Shown here: piece by piece, positions 1 to 8,267 of the stretch
How positions within the stretch are numbered: the first letter of the stretch is position 1
Layout: each line of letters begins with the position of its first letter
Origin: JBIKLM01 sp044375105
Lineage (GTDB): Bacteria > Planctomycetota > UBA1135 > GCA-002686595
Reading direction: 5' to 3'
DNA: 38,490 nt
NCBI GenBank assembly: GCA_044375105.1
Contig: JBILNK010000016.1
Span: forward strand, 1-38,490
Position numbers and translations under genes: made by a program
The notes under the pieces: generated by a model
The model's input: the letters and a program-made list of their open reading frames with translations, nothing else
Database searches by the model: none
Told to the model about the DNA's origin: nothing

Positions 1-1237
1 CTAGGGCGAACAGGGCCGCCGGCTGGCTGCGGTTGATCGGCGCATCCTTGAGCAGCGGCACGCTCTTGCTCCAGGCGGCGATACCGCCGATGTCGTAGGC
101 GTACAGGAACCAGGCCGTCAAGCCGGCCAGCAGGACCAAGACCAGGCGCCGCGCCTGGCTCGCGCCCAGTCCGAGCAGCGCCAGGAGCAAGGCCAGAGCC
201 CCCGGATAGAGCATGTTGGCGCCCTCGTAGTTGGGCACCGGCAGGGTGAACAGGGGCCAGACCGACTTCGAAGGATTGCCGTACAGGTCGGGGTAGGCGA
301 GCAGGGGCCATTGCTCGAGTAGGAAGGCCTCCTGGTTGTGCTTGCGCGCCTTGATCGCGGCGCTGTGCTCGAGGTACTCGAGGAAGGGCAGGATCTGCAC
401 GGCTGCCAAGGCGGTGCCGAGCAGCGCTGCTGCCAGCACCATTAGGCCCAGGTGCAGGGCTGCGAAGAATTCGCCGCGCCGCCGGCGCTCCTTCCAGCAC
501 AGGTGCAACACGCGCACCGACACCCAGGCCGCCAGGCACAGGCCCGCGAAAAAATAGGGTTCGGGATGGCCGGCGAGGGCCCCCACGCCGCAGGCCAGGG
601 CCAGGCCCACGAGCCAGGGCCAATGGGCGCGCGGGCCGGCGCTGCCGAGACGCGAGGCCTTCCAGCGGCCGATGGCGCGCTCGAAGCAGAACAGGCCCGC
701 CGGCAGCACGATCAAGGCGCCGGGGTGCGGGTAGGCCAGGGTGAAGACGTTGTGGCCCGAGAAGGCGAAGGCCGTGGCGCCCAGGAAGGCCGCCAGGGGC
801 CGCAGGCGCCATTCGCGCAGCAAGAGGTAGGTGAACAGCCCGAGCGCGAACAGCTTGAGTCCTGCGCTGACCCACAGGGCCATGCCGAAGGGCAGCAGCA
901 GGAAGGGCAGGTTCCAGGGCGAGAGCAGGCTCGACTGGTAGTTGGCCAGCAGCGGCTGGCCCCCGCCGTTGTAGGGGTTCCACAGGGGCAGGCGGCCCGC
1001 GCGCAGTTCCTCGAGCCCAAAGTGCAGCCAGGGCTGCATCTGGAAGGGCGGATCGGACAGCAGCCGGTTGCCGGGCGTGTGCCCCTCCACCACGCGCGTG
1101 AAGGCCGAGGCCTGGGTCAGGTCGGCCGTGGACCAGGCCCCGTGGGGAAAGCGTCGCAGCGGGTCCTCGAAGAACAGGGCCAACAGGCCCAACAGGGCCA
1201 GGACGACCAACCAGCGCTCACGGCGTACGGGGGGCAT
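1..1237 (-). CDS. YfhO-like multi-spanning membrane protein (C-terminus beyond the window)
   Basis: Reading the minus strand from the ATG at 1237 gives 412 open codons that run off the left edge, so the C-terminus is missing. The start is MPPVRRERW, followed at once by a hydrophobic helix. A conserved soluble patch (about residues 64-105) contains DPPFQMQPW, LPLWNPYNGGG and the phrase ANYQSSLLSPWNLP. This patch followed by many hydrophobic helices is typical of the YfhO family (GT-C-like bacterial membrane proteins, thought to handle lipid-linked sugars). At least seven further hydrophobic segments can be seen. It is divergent from the cytochrome c peroxidase gene. Family assignment is from recognised motifs; substrate is unknown. 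It could equally be an uncharacterised GT-C relative. Confidence 0.82.
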   Translation of the reverse strand, partial: MPPVRRERWLVVLALLGLLALFFEDPLRRFPHGAWSTADLTQASAFTRVVEGHTPGNRLLSDPPFQMQPWLHFGLEELRAGRLPLWNPYNGGGQPLLANYQSSLLSPWNLPFLLLPFGMALWVSAGLKLFALGLFTYLLLREWRLRPLAAFLGATAFAFSGHNVFTLAYPHPGALIVLPAGLFCFERAIGRWKASRLGSAGPRAHWPWLVGLALACGVGALAGHPEPYFFAGLCLAAWVSVRVLHLCWKERRRRGEFFAALHLGLMVLAAALLGTALAAVQILPFLEYLEHSAAIKARKHNQEAFLLEQWPLLAYPDLYGNPSKSVWPLFTLPVPNYEGANMLYPGALALLLALLGLGASQARRLVLVLLAGLTAWFLYAYDIGGIAAWSKSVPLLKDAPINRSQPAALFAL

Positions 1238-1560
1238 GGGCCAGAGAGTCTGCCCGCTGTGGCCCGCTTCGGGCAGGAGCGGAGGGCCGCGGGCATCGCC
1301 TGCCTCTCGGTGCCGGGTTCGGCCCGCCCCTCCGTGGCGCCACGTTCCTCGCGCTCAAGGCATCTTCGGGCCAGCATCCCCGTGTCGCGGAACAGCCTGC
1401 GGCCGGCTCCAGGGCCCGAATTCCCGCGCGTTCCGAGCCCCGCGGCCCCCGCGCCCCCTTTCGCTGACCCGCTGACCCGCTGACCCGCTGACCCGCTGAC
1501 CAGCGGCCCAGCAGCCCCCCCACCCCAGCGCCGCGCCGGCGTGGGATACTCCCCGGCGCC
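1238..1560. other. Divergent intergenic region with an 8-bp tandem repeat
   Basis: No gene was found between the two divergent starts. The stretch is very GC-rich and must hold the promoters of both neighbours, but no convincing -35/-10 pair was seen. Its one distinctive element is the short tandem repeat at 1462-1501, listed separately. Confidence 0.6.
1462..1501. repeat. Tandem repeat, five copies of cgctgacc
   Basis: Five exact head-to-tail copies of the 8-mer CGCTGACC occupy 40 bases, starting 60 bases upstream of the cytochrome c peroxidase ATG. A period of 8 is not a multiple of 3, and no real gene covers it. It may be a slippage-prone spacer affecting promoter geometry, or simply a microsatellite. 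Confidence 0.9.
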
Positions 1561-2838
1561 ATGCAACGCCCTTGGCCGCTGCTCCTCCCGTTGCTCCTCC
1601 CCCTGGTCGCCTGCGCGCGGCCGCCGCTGGCGGTCGAGGCCCCGGTTCTGTCCCCGGTTCGGGCGCCCCTGGCGGGCGGTGCCTGGCCGGGGTCCGTGGC
1701 GGCGTTGGCGCCCCGGGAGCATCCGCATCCCCTCGGCGCTCAGGAGGCGGCTCCGTCGCGGGAGCCGGAGAGTCCGGAGCAGGTGGCGGCGCGGCTGCGG
1801 GAGGCCTATGCCGGCGGCCCGGAGACCTGGCCCGCGCCGACCCTGGACGAGGGGGTCCCGCACCGCGAGCTGGCCCTGGTGCCGCCCGACGAGCGCCCCA
1901 AGGGGGCCCAGCGGAGCGCCCGGGAGGAGCTCGGCAAGCTCTTGTTCTTCGATGCGCGGCTGTCCGGCACGGGCCAGATGGCCTGCATCCACTGCCACGA
2001 TCCGGAGATCGGCTTCGGCGACGGCCGCGCGACCTCCTACGGGCGCGACGGCCGCCTGCTGCGCCGCAACGCGCCCAGCCTGCTCAACACCGGCCTGCGC
2101 CAGCGCTGGTTCTGGGATGGCCGCGCCGCCTCCCTCGAGGAGCAGGCCCGCACCGTCCTGACCAGTCCGGACGAGATGGACACCACTCCGGAGCGCCTGG
2201 TGGCCCAGCTCTCCGGTTCGCGCGGCTATCGCCAGCGCTTCGCCGCCGCCTTCGGTGACGAGCAGGTCACGCTCGAGCGCGCCCTGTCCGCCCTGGCCGA
2301 TTTCCAGCGCACCTTCCGCTCCGACGGCTCCTCCAAATTCGACGCCTTCCTGCGCGGCGACTCCGCGGCCCTCTCCGACGGGGCCCTGCGCGGTCTGCAC
2401 CTCTTCCGCACCGAGGCGCGCTGCCTGAATTGCCACAACGGTCCGCTTCTCAGCGACGAGGGCTTCCACGACCTGGGCCTGTCCTACTACGGCCGCGAGC
2501 GCGAGGACCTGGGCCGCTACCAGGTCACCTCCGACCCCGCGGACGTGGGCCGCTTTCGCACCCCGTCCCTGCGCAACCTCTCCCGCAGCGGCCCCTACAT
2601 GCACAACGGCCTGTTCGAGCTCGAGGGCATCCTCAACATGTACGAGGCCGGCATGGTGACGCTGAAGCTCAAGCCCGAGCAGCAGGACGATCCCCTGTTC
2701 CCGACCAAATCGCCACACCTCCAGCCGCTCGAGCTCTCCGACCAGGACAAGGCCGACCTGCTCGAGTTCCTGCGCTCCCTGACCGAACGCAAACGCCGCC
2801 TGTCTCCGCCCGAATTGCCGGCCATGGGCGATGACTGA
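1561..2838 (+). CDS. Di-haem cytochrome c peroxidase / MauG-family lipoprotein
   Basis: This 425-residue protein reduces peroxide, or oxidises a partner, with two c-type haems outside the cytoplasmic membrane. The N-terminus is a lipoprotein signal, with LVAC placing the lipidated Cys at residue 18. Two haem-binding CxxCH motifs are visible: CIHCH at residues 142-146 and CLNCH at 288-292. Between them lie NAPSLLN and FWDGRA, hallmarks of this family. GPYMHNG supplies a candidate axial Met at about residue 347. The length fits the family plus a roughly 100-residue low-complexity N-terminal linker. It stands alone, divergent from the YfhO-like gene and convergent with the C39-like protein gene. 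Family is certain; whether it is a true H2O2 peroxidase or a MauG-like oxidase cannot be told from sequence. Confidence 0.95.
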   Translation: MQRPWPLLLPLLLPLVACARPPLAVEAPVLSPVRAPLAGGAWPGSVAALAPREHPHPLGAQEAAPSREPESPEQVAARLREAYAGGPETWPAPTLDEGVPHRELALVPPDERPKGAQRSAREELGKLLFFDARLSGTGQMACIHCHDPEIGFGDGRATSYGRDGRLLRRNAPSLLNTGLRQRWFWDGRAASLEEQARTVLTSPDEMDTTPERLVAQLSGSRGYRQRFAAAFGDEQVTLERALSALADFQRTFRSDGSSKFDAFLRGDSAALSDGALRGLHLFRTEARCLNCHNGPLLSDEGFHDLGLSYYGREREDLGRYQVTSDPADVGRFRTPSLRNLSRSGPYMHNGLFELEGILNMYEAGMVTLKLKPEQQDDPLFPTKSPHLQPLELSDQDKADLLEFLRSLTERKRRLSPPELPAMGDD

Positions 2839-2915
2839 ATTTGCGCCGAACACACGTTAGTGCAGGAAGTCGAAACCCTCCAATGCGCTGCTGGCGCGCC
2901 TCGGGACGAAGTTCA

Positions 2916-2950
2916 GGCCAGCGCTGGCCCACAGGAAGGCCAGCGCTGGC
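2916..2950. terminator. Palindromic hairpin between convergent genes
   Basis: The self-complementary 12-mer GCCAGCGCTGGC occurs twice, 22 bases apart, so the two copies can pair into a stem of at least 12 bp. It lies between the convergent ends of the cytochrome c peroxidase (2838) and the C39-like gene (3076). There is no U-tract on either strand. A bidirectional terminator is inferred. Confidence 0.5.
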
Positions 2951-3075
2951 GCGGCCAGGCTCAGAGCCGTGGCGGCGAGGCGCCCCCACGGCCGCTCCGA
3001 GAGCCTGGCGACTCCGCTGGTCCCATGGCAGTCCGGATCCCGAACGGCGCTGGGCCGCGGCCGCTCCGGCGGTGC

Positions 3076-5211
3076 TCAGGAACCGATTCGCAGGCGCAGG
3101 CCGCGGGTTTGCACGGTGTCGAGGGGGCCTCCGGCTCCGGTTTCGCGATACAGCACCTGGGCGTAGAAGTCCAACCCGCACAGGGCCAGGTTGGGCAGCA
3201 GGGGCGCCGAAAGCTCGGCGGCTCCGCTGGCGCCGACCACCCCATCGAAGGGCAAGAGCCACTGCGGCACGGCCAGCAGGAGGCCGCCGTCGAAGGGCAG
3301 CTCCAGGGGTTGTAGGCCCAGGGCCAGGAAGGGCAACACGCCCGGAGTCGCGCCGGAGATGGTGACCCCCAAACGTCCGCCGAGCATCGGCACGCTGCTG
3401 GCGGAGATGGTCGGGATCTGCCCGTTCGGCGCCGGTTTGCCGACGCCGTAGTGCTCGACCAGAGGCTGATTCTGGCAATCGGGGACCTGCTCCGAGCTCA
3501 CCAGTTCCTGGACCTCCTCCGGGAGCAGGTTGCGCCAGGCCGGCGCCACCATGGTGTTGTCGGCGTTGGTTCGGTTGCGCGAGATGCGGAAGACCTGGCC
3601 CGCGCTGCGTCCGGTCCAGGGAGAACCCGCCACTTCGGCGTAGCCCGACGGCCCCGCAGCGAATTCGATCAGGCGGCCCTGATCGACCACGAACAGGTGT
3701 CCCAGGCTGTCGACGTCGATCGAAGAGGGCTTGTTGACACCTGGCAACAGGATCGTTTCGACCGCAGCGCTGGTCGGATCGACCCGGTAGAAGCGTGCGC
3801 TGCCCTGATCCACCAGCCAGTACTTACGGGTCAGCGGATCGATGCTGAGCAGCGGCTCAACACCGATCGGCAGGCCGCTCGCCTGGGTGATCTGGGGGCT
3901 GCTGTCCAGGTGGAAGGGGTAGCGCAGGAAGCGTCGGTTGGCCCGGTCGAAGAGCACCACCTCCTCGGCCTTGTCGTCGAACGCCAGGGCATCGAAGCTG
4001 CTTGGAGCGAACACCGTGTAGAAGCTGGGCGGCTCGCTGTAGAGGTTGATGCGCGTGAGCTTTTCCTTATTCGCGGCGTACAGCGAGAGATCGCGCCCCA
4101 CCAGCAGCTTCTGCGCGCCGGGCAGATTCAGCAGGGGCTCAGCCGAACCATCGGCCAGGTCCAAGGCGACCAGGTTGGCTACCGAACCATCCCCCACGGT
4201 GGCCAGATAGGCGAAATCTCCGCCCGGAGCGCTGACCAGATCGAGGATCGCAGCTCCGTTCCAGGCCAGCGTTGTGTCTGCCTGCCCACCCCAGCCGACG
4301 AATGGCGCTGCGATGCTATGCTGGATGTGGAGCGTCGAACCGGTGTCGATGTAGGACAGCCCCCACTTGGGCCGCAGGCTGATAATGCCGTCCAGGTAGG
4401 CGTTCTTCGGCTTGGTGGGATCGAAATTGAGCACGTCCTGAGCACGCACTCCGGAGATCGACTGCGAGGCAGCGATCACCTTCTCGGTCACGCTGTACTT
4501 CTTGTTGGCGAAGGTCGACTGGGTGGTGATCTCGCCGTCGCTAGGAGCCGCGGGGTCCCGCGCCCAGACTTCCTTCTGCCCAGCGCCGAAGGTGTAGGCG
4601 CGCGTGAGGGTGACGCTATGCCCCCCTTCGCGGACCATCAGCGGCAGGCCCAGGTAGGTGCCGACCTGCTCGTAGCGGCCGAAGGAGAAGGCCACCAGTC
4701 CGCCATTGGCCATGGTTTTGGCCATGTGCTCCACTCGCGGCGCATAGTAATCCTTGGTGAACAATCCAGTCACCGTGAACAGCGGGTAGTTGGACAGCCA
4801 GGCCTGATAGCCGCTCATGGCTCCCTGGGCGTTGGTGCCCTCGTTGGGCATGCCGCCGGGCTGGGTGCCCATCAAGAGTCCCATCTGCAGGATCGCTTGG
4901 GTGGCGGCCTCGTAGTTGGCATCGGATTGCCAATCGGCGAGCCCCGGAGCCAAGAATGGAAAGCCGTGGGCGGCGGCGTAGGCCAGCACGTTGATGGCCG
5001 AGGTGGGCACACAATGCATGCCCCCGCCGCCGGGCAGCCCGGTCAGGCCCGGGGCGAGGCTGCGGCGCTGGTCCAGGTCGGGCATGCCGCTCACGGCCAC
5101 GTCGTAGAGGTACTTGTTGATGTAAAGCTTGCTGATCCAGTCCGCACGAGCCGGAATGGAGCCAAGCGCCAGGCACAGCGGCAGCGCCGCAAAGATCAGG
5201 GGTGTTTTCAC
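3076..5211 (-). CDS. Secreted C39-like papain-fold protein with beta-propeller and C-terminal beta domain
   Basis: This 711-residue protein has a Sec signal peptide (residues 1-23, ending IPARA). Residues 60-225 look like a papain/C39-type peptidase: GGGGMHCVPTS places the candidate nucleophile at Cys67, EGGHSVTLT the His at 198, and WARDPA an Asp at 219, in the right order and context. Residues of about 290-560 form repeated strands resembling an NHL or SMP-30 beta-propeller, with phrases such as SIDVDSLGHLFVVDQG. The last 110 residues are a beta-rich domain ending RLRIGS that resembles the tails of neighbouring secreted proteins. The triad suggests cleavage of a peptide or isopeptide bond, or a binding-only relative; no substrate is known. 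It follows the 762-residue secreted protein on the same strand, 353 bases away. Confidence 0.85.
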   Translation of the reverse strand: MKTPLIFAALPLCLALGSIPARADWISKLYINKYLYDVAVSGMPDLDQRRSLAPGLTGLPGGGGMHCVPTSAINVLAYAAAHGFPFLAPGLADWQSDANYEAATQAILQMGLLMGTQPGGMPNEGTNAQGAMSGYQAWLSNYPLFTVTGLFTKDYYAPRVEHMAKTMANGGLVAFSFGRYEQVGTYLGLPLMVREGGHSVTLTRAYTFGAGQKEVWARDPAAPSDGEITTQSTFANKKYSVTEKVIAASQSISGVRAQDVLNFDPTKPKNAYLDGIISLRPKWGLSYIDTGSTLHIQHSIAAPFVGWGGQADTTLAWNGAAILDLVSAPGGDFAYLATVGDGSVANLVALDLADGSAEPLLNLPGAQKLLVGRDLSLYAANKEKLTRINLYSEPPSFYTVFAPSSFDALAFDDKAEEVVLFDRANRRFLRYPFHLDSSPQITQASGLPIGVEPLLSIDPLTRKYWLVDQGSARFYRVDPTSAAVETILLPGVNKPSSIDVDSLGHLFVVDQGRLIEFAAGPSGYAEVAGSPWTGRSAGQVFRISRNRTNADNTMVAPAWRNLLPEEVQELVSSEQVPDCQNQPLVEHYGVGKPAPNGQIPTISASSVPMLGGRLGVTISGATPGVLPFLALGLQPLELPFDGGLLLAVPQWLLPFDGVVGASGAAELSAPLLPNLALCGLDFYAQVLYRETGAGGPLDTVQTRGLRLRIGS

Positions 5212-5564
5212 GGGTTGATCAGGGACTGAGCGGCCATCTCGGGGCGAGAAGCACGCAGGTTGAATCCGGGCCCGCGGCGGGCTGTCTCAGGAAACTTCGC
5301 GGGAATCCGCGCTCGCTCCGGGTCTCGAAAGCAGCGGCTCTAACTCCGCGGCGCTGGGCATCGGGGCCTGCTGGTGGTCTTGCGCTGCCCCAGGGAACGC
5401 TGACGCACCCCACCCAACGCGCTGCCCGCTTGCGGCGCTGCTCCAAGCACGCAATCGACCGGCACGGCCCCAGGTTTCTGGGCCGTGCCGGTCGACTGCG
5501 CTCCCGTGTACACTCAGCGGCGGGCGCGGGGTCCCGACTCTGCTCGGATTCCGCCGTTGTCCGT
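5212..5564. other. Intergenic region between two secreted-protein genes
   Basis: No gene was found on either strand. It must contain the promoter of the C39-like gene and the 3' end of the upstream transcript. The only clear element is the long hairpin at 5455-5495. Confidence 0.6.
5455..5495 (-). terminator. Long hairpin downstream of the 762-residue protein gene
   Basis: The arms TCGACCGGCACGGCC and GGCCGTGCCGGTCGA pair, and inner CCAG/CTGG pairing closes a GTTT tetraloop, with one bulged C. This gives about 18 bp of stem, 70 bases after the stop at 5565. No U-tract follows on the minus strand, so termination is inferred from position and stability only. Confidence 0.6.
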
Positions 5565-7853
5565 TCAGGTGCCGATCGTCACCGCCACGCGGTTCGAGAA
5601 GGACAGGTCCGCAGCGCTGCTGCACGGGCTGGTGCCGAAGGTCAGGACCGTGTATTGCATGTGCACGGTCTTGCCCACCAAGCTGGCTTTGCAGGGGATC
5701 TGCAGGACGGTGCCGCTGACGCCTGCGAACATCGGGCTGATGATCGTGTTCTCGAAGGGCAGGAACAGGCACGGGCCGCAGGGCAAGGGCGCTTGGGGGG
5801 CGGCGATATTCAAGATCGACACCGGGGCGGTCGGATCCGCGCCGCTGATGTTGGGGGTGACGTAGCCGTTGCCGATCGAGAAGACCCCGGATTGGAGCAG
5901 GCTAAAGATGCCCGCCGCTCCGCAGCCGCCGCCCAGATCGCTCCAGTTTGGCACGATGTCGGTGAACAGCGAGTAGCGCTGGAAGCGGATGTCCTGCTGG
6001 TTGCCGGGCGTGGTGGACTGGTTATTCCACAGCAGGACCGCATTGGTGTTGTAGACGGCGCCGCCGGTGGCCGACTGGCAGGCCACGGTCGGGCGCGAGT
6101 CGAAGGTCACGGCTTCGACGATCACGGCCGGGTCGCAGACCAGGTTGGTCTGCGAGTCCAGGGTTATCAGGTTCACGAAGGACAGCAGCCCCAGGGTCTC
6201 ATAGGCGATCAGCGTCTTGCCGGGGCGCGTGCTGACCGAGAAGTTGCCGATGCCGTTCAGGTTGCCGGCGATCAGGGTCGTCGGCGCGCCCGGGACCGCC
6301 GCCAGGCTGCTGCCGGTGAGGCGCATCAGCCTGGTGACCAGGTCGTGGGTGGCGGAGGCGGGCTTGTCCGTGGCCACGGCCACGGTCCAGGTGTTGGAGA
6401 AGTTGAGCGCGTTGCTCTGGTCCAATTCGATGCCGATTTCGGGGTTCGCCGTGTCGAGCACCAGGGTCTCGCCGACAGCGATCGCCAAGTTCGATTGATA
6501 CACGGCCATGTAGGCGTTGTAGTCGCTGCTGGTCGGGCTCGTGCGCCGCAGGTAGCCGACGGCCAGTTTGCGGTCGATCCCCATGTTGCTCTGCAGGCTG
6601 ATGTCCGCCAGCACGCCCTGGTTGCCACTGGCCTGGGTGGCCGACAGCATCAGCGTCGGCCCGGTCACCGTCGCGCCCGCGCCCGAGGCCTGGATCACGC
6701 TGCCGCGGATGCCGCTGCCGATGCGGTGCCAAACGGCGTAGACACGATCGATTCCAGAGCCGACTGCGAGCAGCTCGCTGCACAGGTCTGGCGCCTCGAG
6801 GAAACCGTCGGCGGCCGTATCGAGCACGAAGCTGGACAGTTGGCTGCCCGTGCTCGCGTCGAGCACCGCGGCGCGCGCCGTGTCGATCAGGCCGTCGTTC
6901 TGCACCCACGAGACCACGAAGCGCGAGACCGAGTTCAGCACCGCCACCCTGGGGCGCGCGTCGGGCAGGATCCCGCTCGAGATCACCAGCAGCGGGCCGG
7001 TCGGGGCGCCGAAGAAGTCCAGGAGCTGGCCGCGCACCACGAAGCTGGTGGCCGAAAGCTGCCGCTTCCAGACCACCAGCTGGCGCGCGGAGAGTTCGTC
7101 CGCAGCCGTCTCCGCCTCGCGGTCGTTGTTGCCGATGCCGACCAGGGTCGAGGGGCTGGAGACCAGGGGATCGAGGGTCAGCGGGTAGCTGGCGGCGTCC
7201 AAGAACTCGGCGCCGACGCGCCAGATCAGCACACCATCCTGCACCAGGACCTCGCCCGCGGCGCGGCGGCCGCTGGCGTCGATGGCGGTCAGGCCGCCGT
7301 AGTGGATGTCGCCGTAGGGGCCGTCGAAGAGCCAGGTGCCGTCGGGTTGCCGCTGGGCGTAGGGGGCTAGGTTGCCGGAAAGCTCGAAGGCGAGCCGCAG
7401 GTCGCCTTTGCCGGCGGGGGCGTGCTCGAGGACCAGGCTGTGCTCGAGGCCCGCGGGGGTGAGCTCTAAGCGCTCGATCAGCCCCGAGGCGCGCTGATAT
7501 TCGGCGGCCGCGGGCCCGGCGCCGCGCCGCGGCTCTACCTCGATCCCGGGCATCCAGTTGCCGGCGCGACCCAGCCCCCGGTAGGCGAGTCCGAGCACCT
7601 GATCCGTCGGCGCGCTCGCCCCGAGGACCGGCACGAAGGTGGGCCCGCGTTGGTCGAAGCGCACTTCGTAGTTGCCGGCGATGCCGAGCAGGCCGCCCTC
7701 CACCTCCGCCAGGCCGACGGAATCTCCCGCGAGGCCTCGGGCCGGCCCCGAGGCTCGGGCGGCCGGGTTCGAACCCTCCGATTGCCCCTGGGCAGGGTCC
7801 GGGAGGGTCAGCAGCAGGGCGGGCAGCAGCAATTGGATCGGACGGCGCAGCAT
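5565..7853 (-). CDS. Secreted 762-residue protein of unknown function
   Basis: The protein starts with a Sec signal (MLRRPIQLLLPALLL, probable cut after PAQG near residue 23). The N-terminal 250 residues include phrases such as YGDIHYGGL, ASGRRAAGEVLVQDG and YPLTLDPLVS. These resemble the N-terminal domain of bacterial surface proteins that precede FG-GAP or SBBP-type repeats. The middle part is repetitive beta structure (RVAVLNSVSRFVVSW, VYAVWHRIGSG, RKLAVGYLRR), as in a propeller. A Cys-containing C-terminal beta domain (about 660-762) ends in VAVTIGT. This tail pattern recurs in the 711- and 550-residue proteins here. No catalytic motif was recognised. It is probably a cell-surface or extracellular-matrix protein; the start ATG directly precedes the signal peptide. 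Confidence 0.82.
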   Translation of the reverse strand: MLRRPIQLLLPALLLTLPDPAQGQSEGSNPAARASGPARGLAGDSVGLAEVEGGLLGIAGNYEVRFDQRGPTFVPVLGASAPTDQVLGLAYRGLGRAGNWMPGIEVEPRRGAGPAAAEYQRASGLIERLELTPAGLEHSLVLEHAPAGKGDLRLAFELSGNLAPYAQRQPDGTWLFDGPYGDIHYGGLTAIDASGRRAAGEVLVQDGVLIWRVGAEFLDAASYPLTLDPLVSSPSTLVGIGNNDREAETAADELSARQLVVWKRQLSATSFVVRGQLLDFFGAPTGPLLVISSGILPDARPRVAVLNSVSRFVVSWVQNDGLIDTARAAVLDASTGSQLSSFVLDTAADGFLEAPDLCSELLAVGSGIDRVYAVWHRIGSGIRGSVIQASGAGATVTGPTLMLSATQASGNQGVLADISLQSNMGIDRKLAVGYLRRTSPTSSDYNAYMAVYQSNLAIAVGETLVLDTANPEIGIELDQSNALNFSNTWTVAVATDKPASATHDLVTRLMRLTGSSLAAVPGAPTTLIAGNLNGIGNFSVSTRPGKTLIAYETLGLLSFVNLITLDSQTNLVCDPAVIVEAVTFDSRPTVACQSATGGAVYNTNAVLLWNNQSTTPGNQQDIRFQRYSLFTDIVPNWSDLGGGCGAAGIFSLLQSGVFSIGNGYVTPNISGADPTAPVSILNIAAPQAPLPCGPCLFLPFENTIISPMFAGVSGTVLQIPCKASLVGKTVHMQYTVLTFGTSPCSSAADLSFSNRVAVTIGT

Positions 7854-8267
7854 GGTGGAACTCGGGGAAGCACGCCCTGCCCGGGGGCCGGACGCTCAGA
7901 CCTTCTCGAGATCCCGGTTCCCCGCTCCCCGTCTCGCTCGCGCCGCGTTTTCTCCCGGCCGCGCCGCAGCTTCCAGAGCGCAGCGCCCGTCCGATCCCTG
8001 AACTCAACCCCGGCAGCGGCGCCTCGCGAGGTCGAAAGCGCTGCCCGGACGCCGACCCCCTGGCCCGGCCGATTCAGCCCGGCGCGGCATCCGCTTCTTG
8101 TGGCCCCCCCCGCTCCGGGCGGGCGACGATTCTCGCGCCCCGGCGCGATTCCCCCGGGCCTGACCCGGGCCTTTCGGGGGTGCCTTTCCGCTCCCCTGGG
8201 GCGTGCCAGCGATGGGATTTGCCCTTATCGGTTGCGGCCGCGGAAATTTCGCAGTAGTCGTGGATCC
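7854..8267. other. Divergent promoter region without genes
   Basis: These 414 bases separate the divergent starts of the 762-residue protein and the beta-helix protein. Extended open frames cross it but carry Arg/Pro/Ala-rich shadow composition. The end of the stretch, about 8211-8267, is less GC-rich and is the likeliest place for the plus-strand promoter, but no confident boxes were seen. Confidence 0.5.

Noticed and set aside
2857..3073. About 70-codon in-frame continuation after the UGA of the 711-residue protein, containing a hydrophobic stretch
   Set aside because: The RLRIGS ending before the UGA matches the natural C-terminus of related tails, no SECIS was seen, and 70 open codons are not unusual at this GC content.
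3451..7370. Long plus-strand open frames of 592 and 722 codons opposite the two large secreted-protein genes
   Set aside because: They lack signal peptides or motifs and have the His/Gln/Val/Gly-rich composition of antisense shadows in GC-rich DNA. The minus-strand frames have clear signal peptides and domains.
7765..7776. GGGTTCGAACCC resembling a tRNA T-loop
   Set aside because: It lies in the coding N-terminus of the 762-residue protein, and no acceptor, D or anticodon arms were found around it.
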